From a virus, in IMG/VR virus record IMGVR_UViG_3300010885_010496, positions 1-50,995 of that record: a stretch of DNA of 50,995 bases; one strand, 5' to 3'. This document shows, one piece after another, positions 50,506-50,995 of the stretch (positions within the stretch are counted from its first letter, which is position 1; each line of letters opens with the position of its first letter). The translations under genes were made by a program, and so were the position numbers. The notes below the pieces were generated by a model. The model had not been told where the DNA came from, ran no database searches, and worked only from the letters and a program-made list of their open reading frames with translations.

Positions 50506-50943
50506 TTAATTGATCCTCACGATAGCACTAAGGTCAGTGATCTGCGGGAAGTTCAGGGTGAATGTGCCGTTAGATGCGTATCTGGTTACGCCAAAATCCA
50601 GAACGATACAAGCGGGATTGGTATATGTGTGCGCTGGGGTTGTGTTGTAGATCAACGCGCCGCGAGCAGAGATTGCCCCTGACCATGTAACGCTCTGGAA
50701 TGAACACACTCCAGCTAGGTTATATTGGCTGGGTGTGATGTTGGTTAGAACCAATCCTCCAGCGGTGTAGCCAGCAACGACAATCTCGCCCGTCGATGTA
50801 TACGCGGTCGTGGTGGAGTTCAGGTTGGCGTCCTCTGTGTAGAGGGCAACCTTAAACACATCACCGCCCGACGTGCGGAAATCATGAACGCCTTCCAGAA
50901 GCTGCTGTTTAAAGCTCGTGCAAAAGGCTTGGACAATAGCCAT
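50506..50943 (-). CDS. phage tail/virion protein
   Basis: This is a 145-residue protein. QAFCTSFKQQLLEGVHDFRTSGGDVFKVALYTEDANLNSTTTAY is a recurrent phage protein start, and the ending LIYNTTPAHTYTNPACIVLDFGVTRYASNGTFTLNFP fits a small beta-rich tail protein. It has AAGGGG upstream, overlapping the end of the cut gene at the window edge. Confidence 0.75.
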   Translation of the reverse strand: MAIVQAFCTSFKQQLLEGVHDFRTSGGDVFKVALYTEDANLNSTTTAYTSTGEIVVAGYTAGGLVLTNITPSQYNLAGVCSFQSVTWSGAISARGALIYNTTPAHTYTNPACIVLDFGVTRYASNGTFTLNFPQITDLSAIVRIN

Positions 50944-50952
50944 TGGAACCCC

Positions 50953-50995
50953 TTAGGTCGGCGCGATCCTGGGCAGATCGAGCCTAAAGTTATCA
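50953..50995 (-). CDS. C-terminal end of an upstream gene (cut by window)
   Basis: On the minus strand an open frame enters from the right edge and ends with DNFRLDLPRIAPT and a TAA at 50953-50955, ten bases before the next ATG. The codon pattern fits a real gene end in the late block, but only 14 codons are visible. Confidence 0.45.
   Translation of the reverse strand, partial: DNFRLDLPRIAPT

Overview
The window is part of a tailed double-stranded DNA phage genome (Caudoviricetes). It carries a terminase pair, a P22-type portal, a GroES-like protein, a scaffold-like protein and a long run of virion and fibre genes, plus a dense block of small overlapping early genes. There is no tail tube, sheath or tape-measure set. 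The virion block instead contains glycine/alanine-rich internal proteins and one giant ejection-type protein, which points to a podovirus-like particle. No integrase, RNA polymerase or DNA polymerase is visible. The host cannot be read from the sequence. Several early-gene families (MazG-like, gp88, DUF6378-like, RusA, ERF, RlpA-like) and the GC-rich coding style suggest a proteobacterium, perhaps an alphaproteobacterium; this is inference.

Layout. Positions 1-7407 are on the minus strand and run leftward: small terminase (6838-7407), a 136-residue protein, a LexA-like winged helix, large terminase, portal, a small protein, GroES-like protein, scaffold-like protein, and a gene cut by the window edge. 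Positions 7759-26447 are a plus-strand early block: gp88-like protein, zinc-ribbon and HTH proteins, many small unknowns, a MazG-like protein, an RlpA-like protein, and a recombination set (RusA on minus; RecB-like nuclease, ERF annealing protein and SSB-like protein on plus). This block is interrupted by minus-strand islands: primase-helicase with tRNA-Arg(UCU), and two paralogous HNH endonucleases. Positions 26444-50995 return to the minus strand with virion genes: giant ejection protein, internal proteins, GNAT-like protein, a 1698-residue repeat/beta-helix fibre with an S74 chaperone end, a tail hub protein, a second S74 fibre and several small tail proteins. The major capsid protein is not seen. 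Because transcription runs off the left edge and in from the right edge on the same strand, the two ends are probably joined through a short missing segment holding the capsid gene.

Control and non-coding DNA. Divergent transcription starts at 7408-7758, which holds promoters in both directions and a perfect 17-base palindrome. A minus promoter lies at 6518-6546 and an intrinsic terminator sits just before the large terminase. A promoter at 21505 starts the recombination genes.

The most unusual material is non-coding: (i) tandem two-hairpin leaders that keep their pairing while the bases change, before several early genes; (ii) two arrays of GG dinucleotides phased every five bases that flank a single gene at 12688-13335; (iii) a hairpin-dense stretch of about 650 bases (16964-17619) that looks like a large structured RNA; (iv) five 11-base repeats at the end of the small terminase gene.
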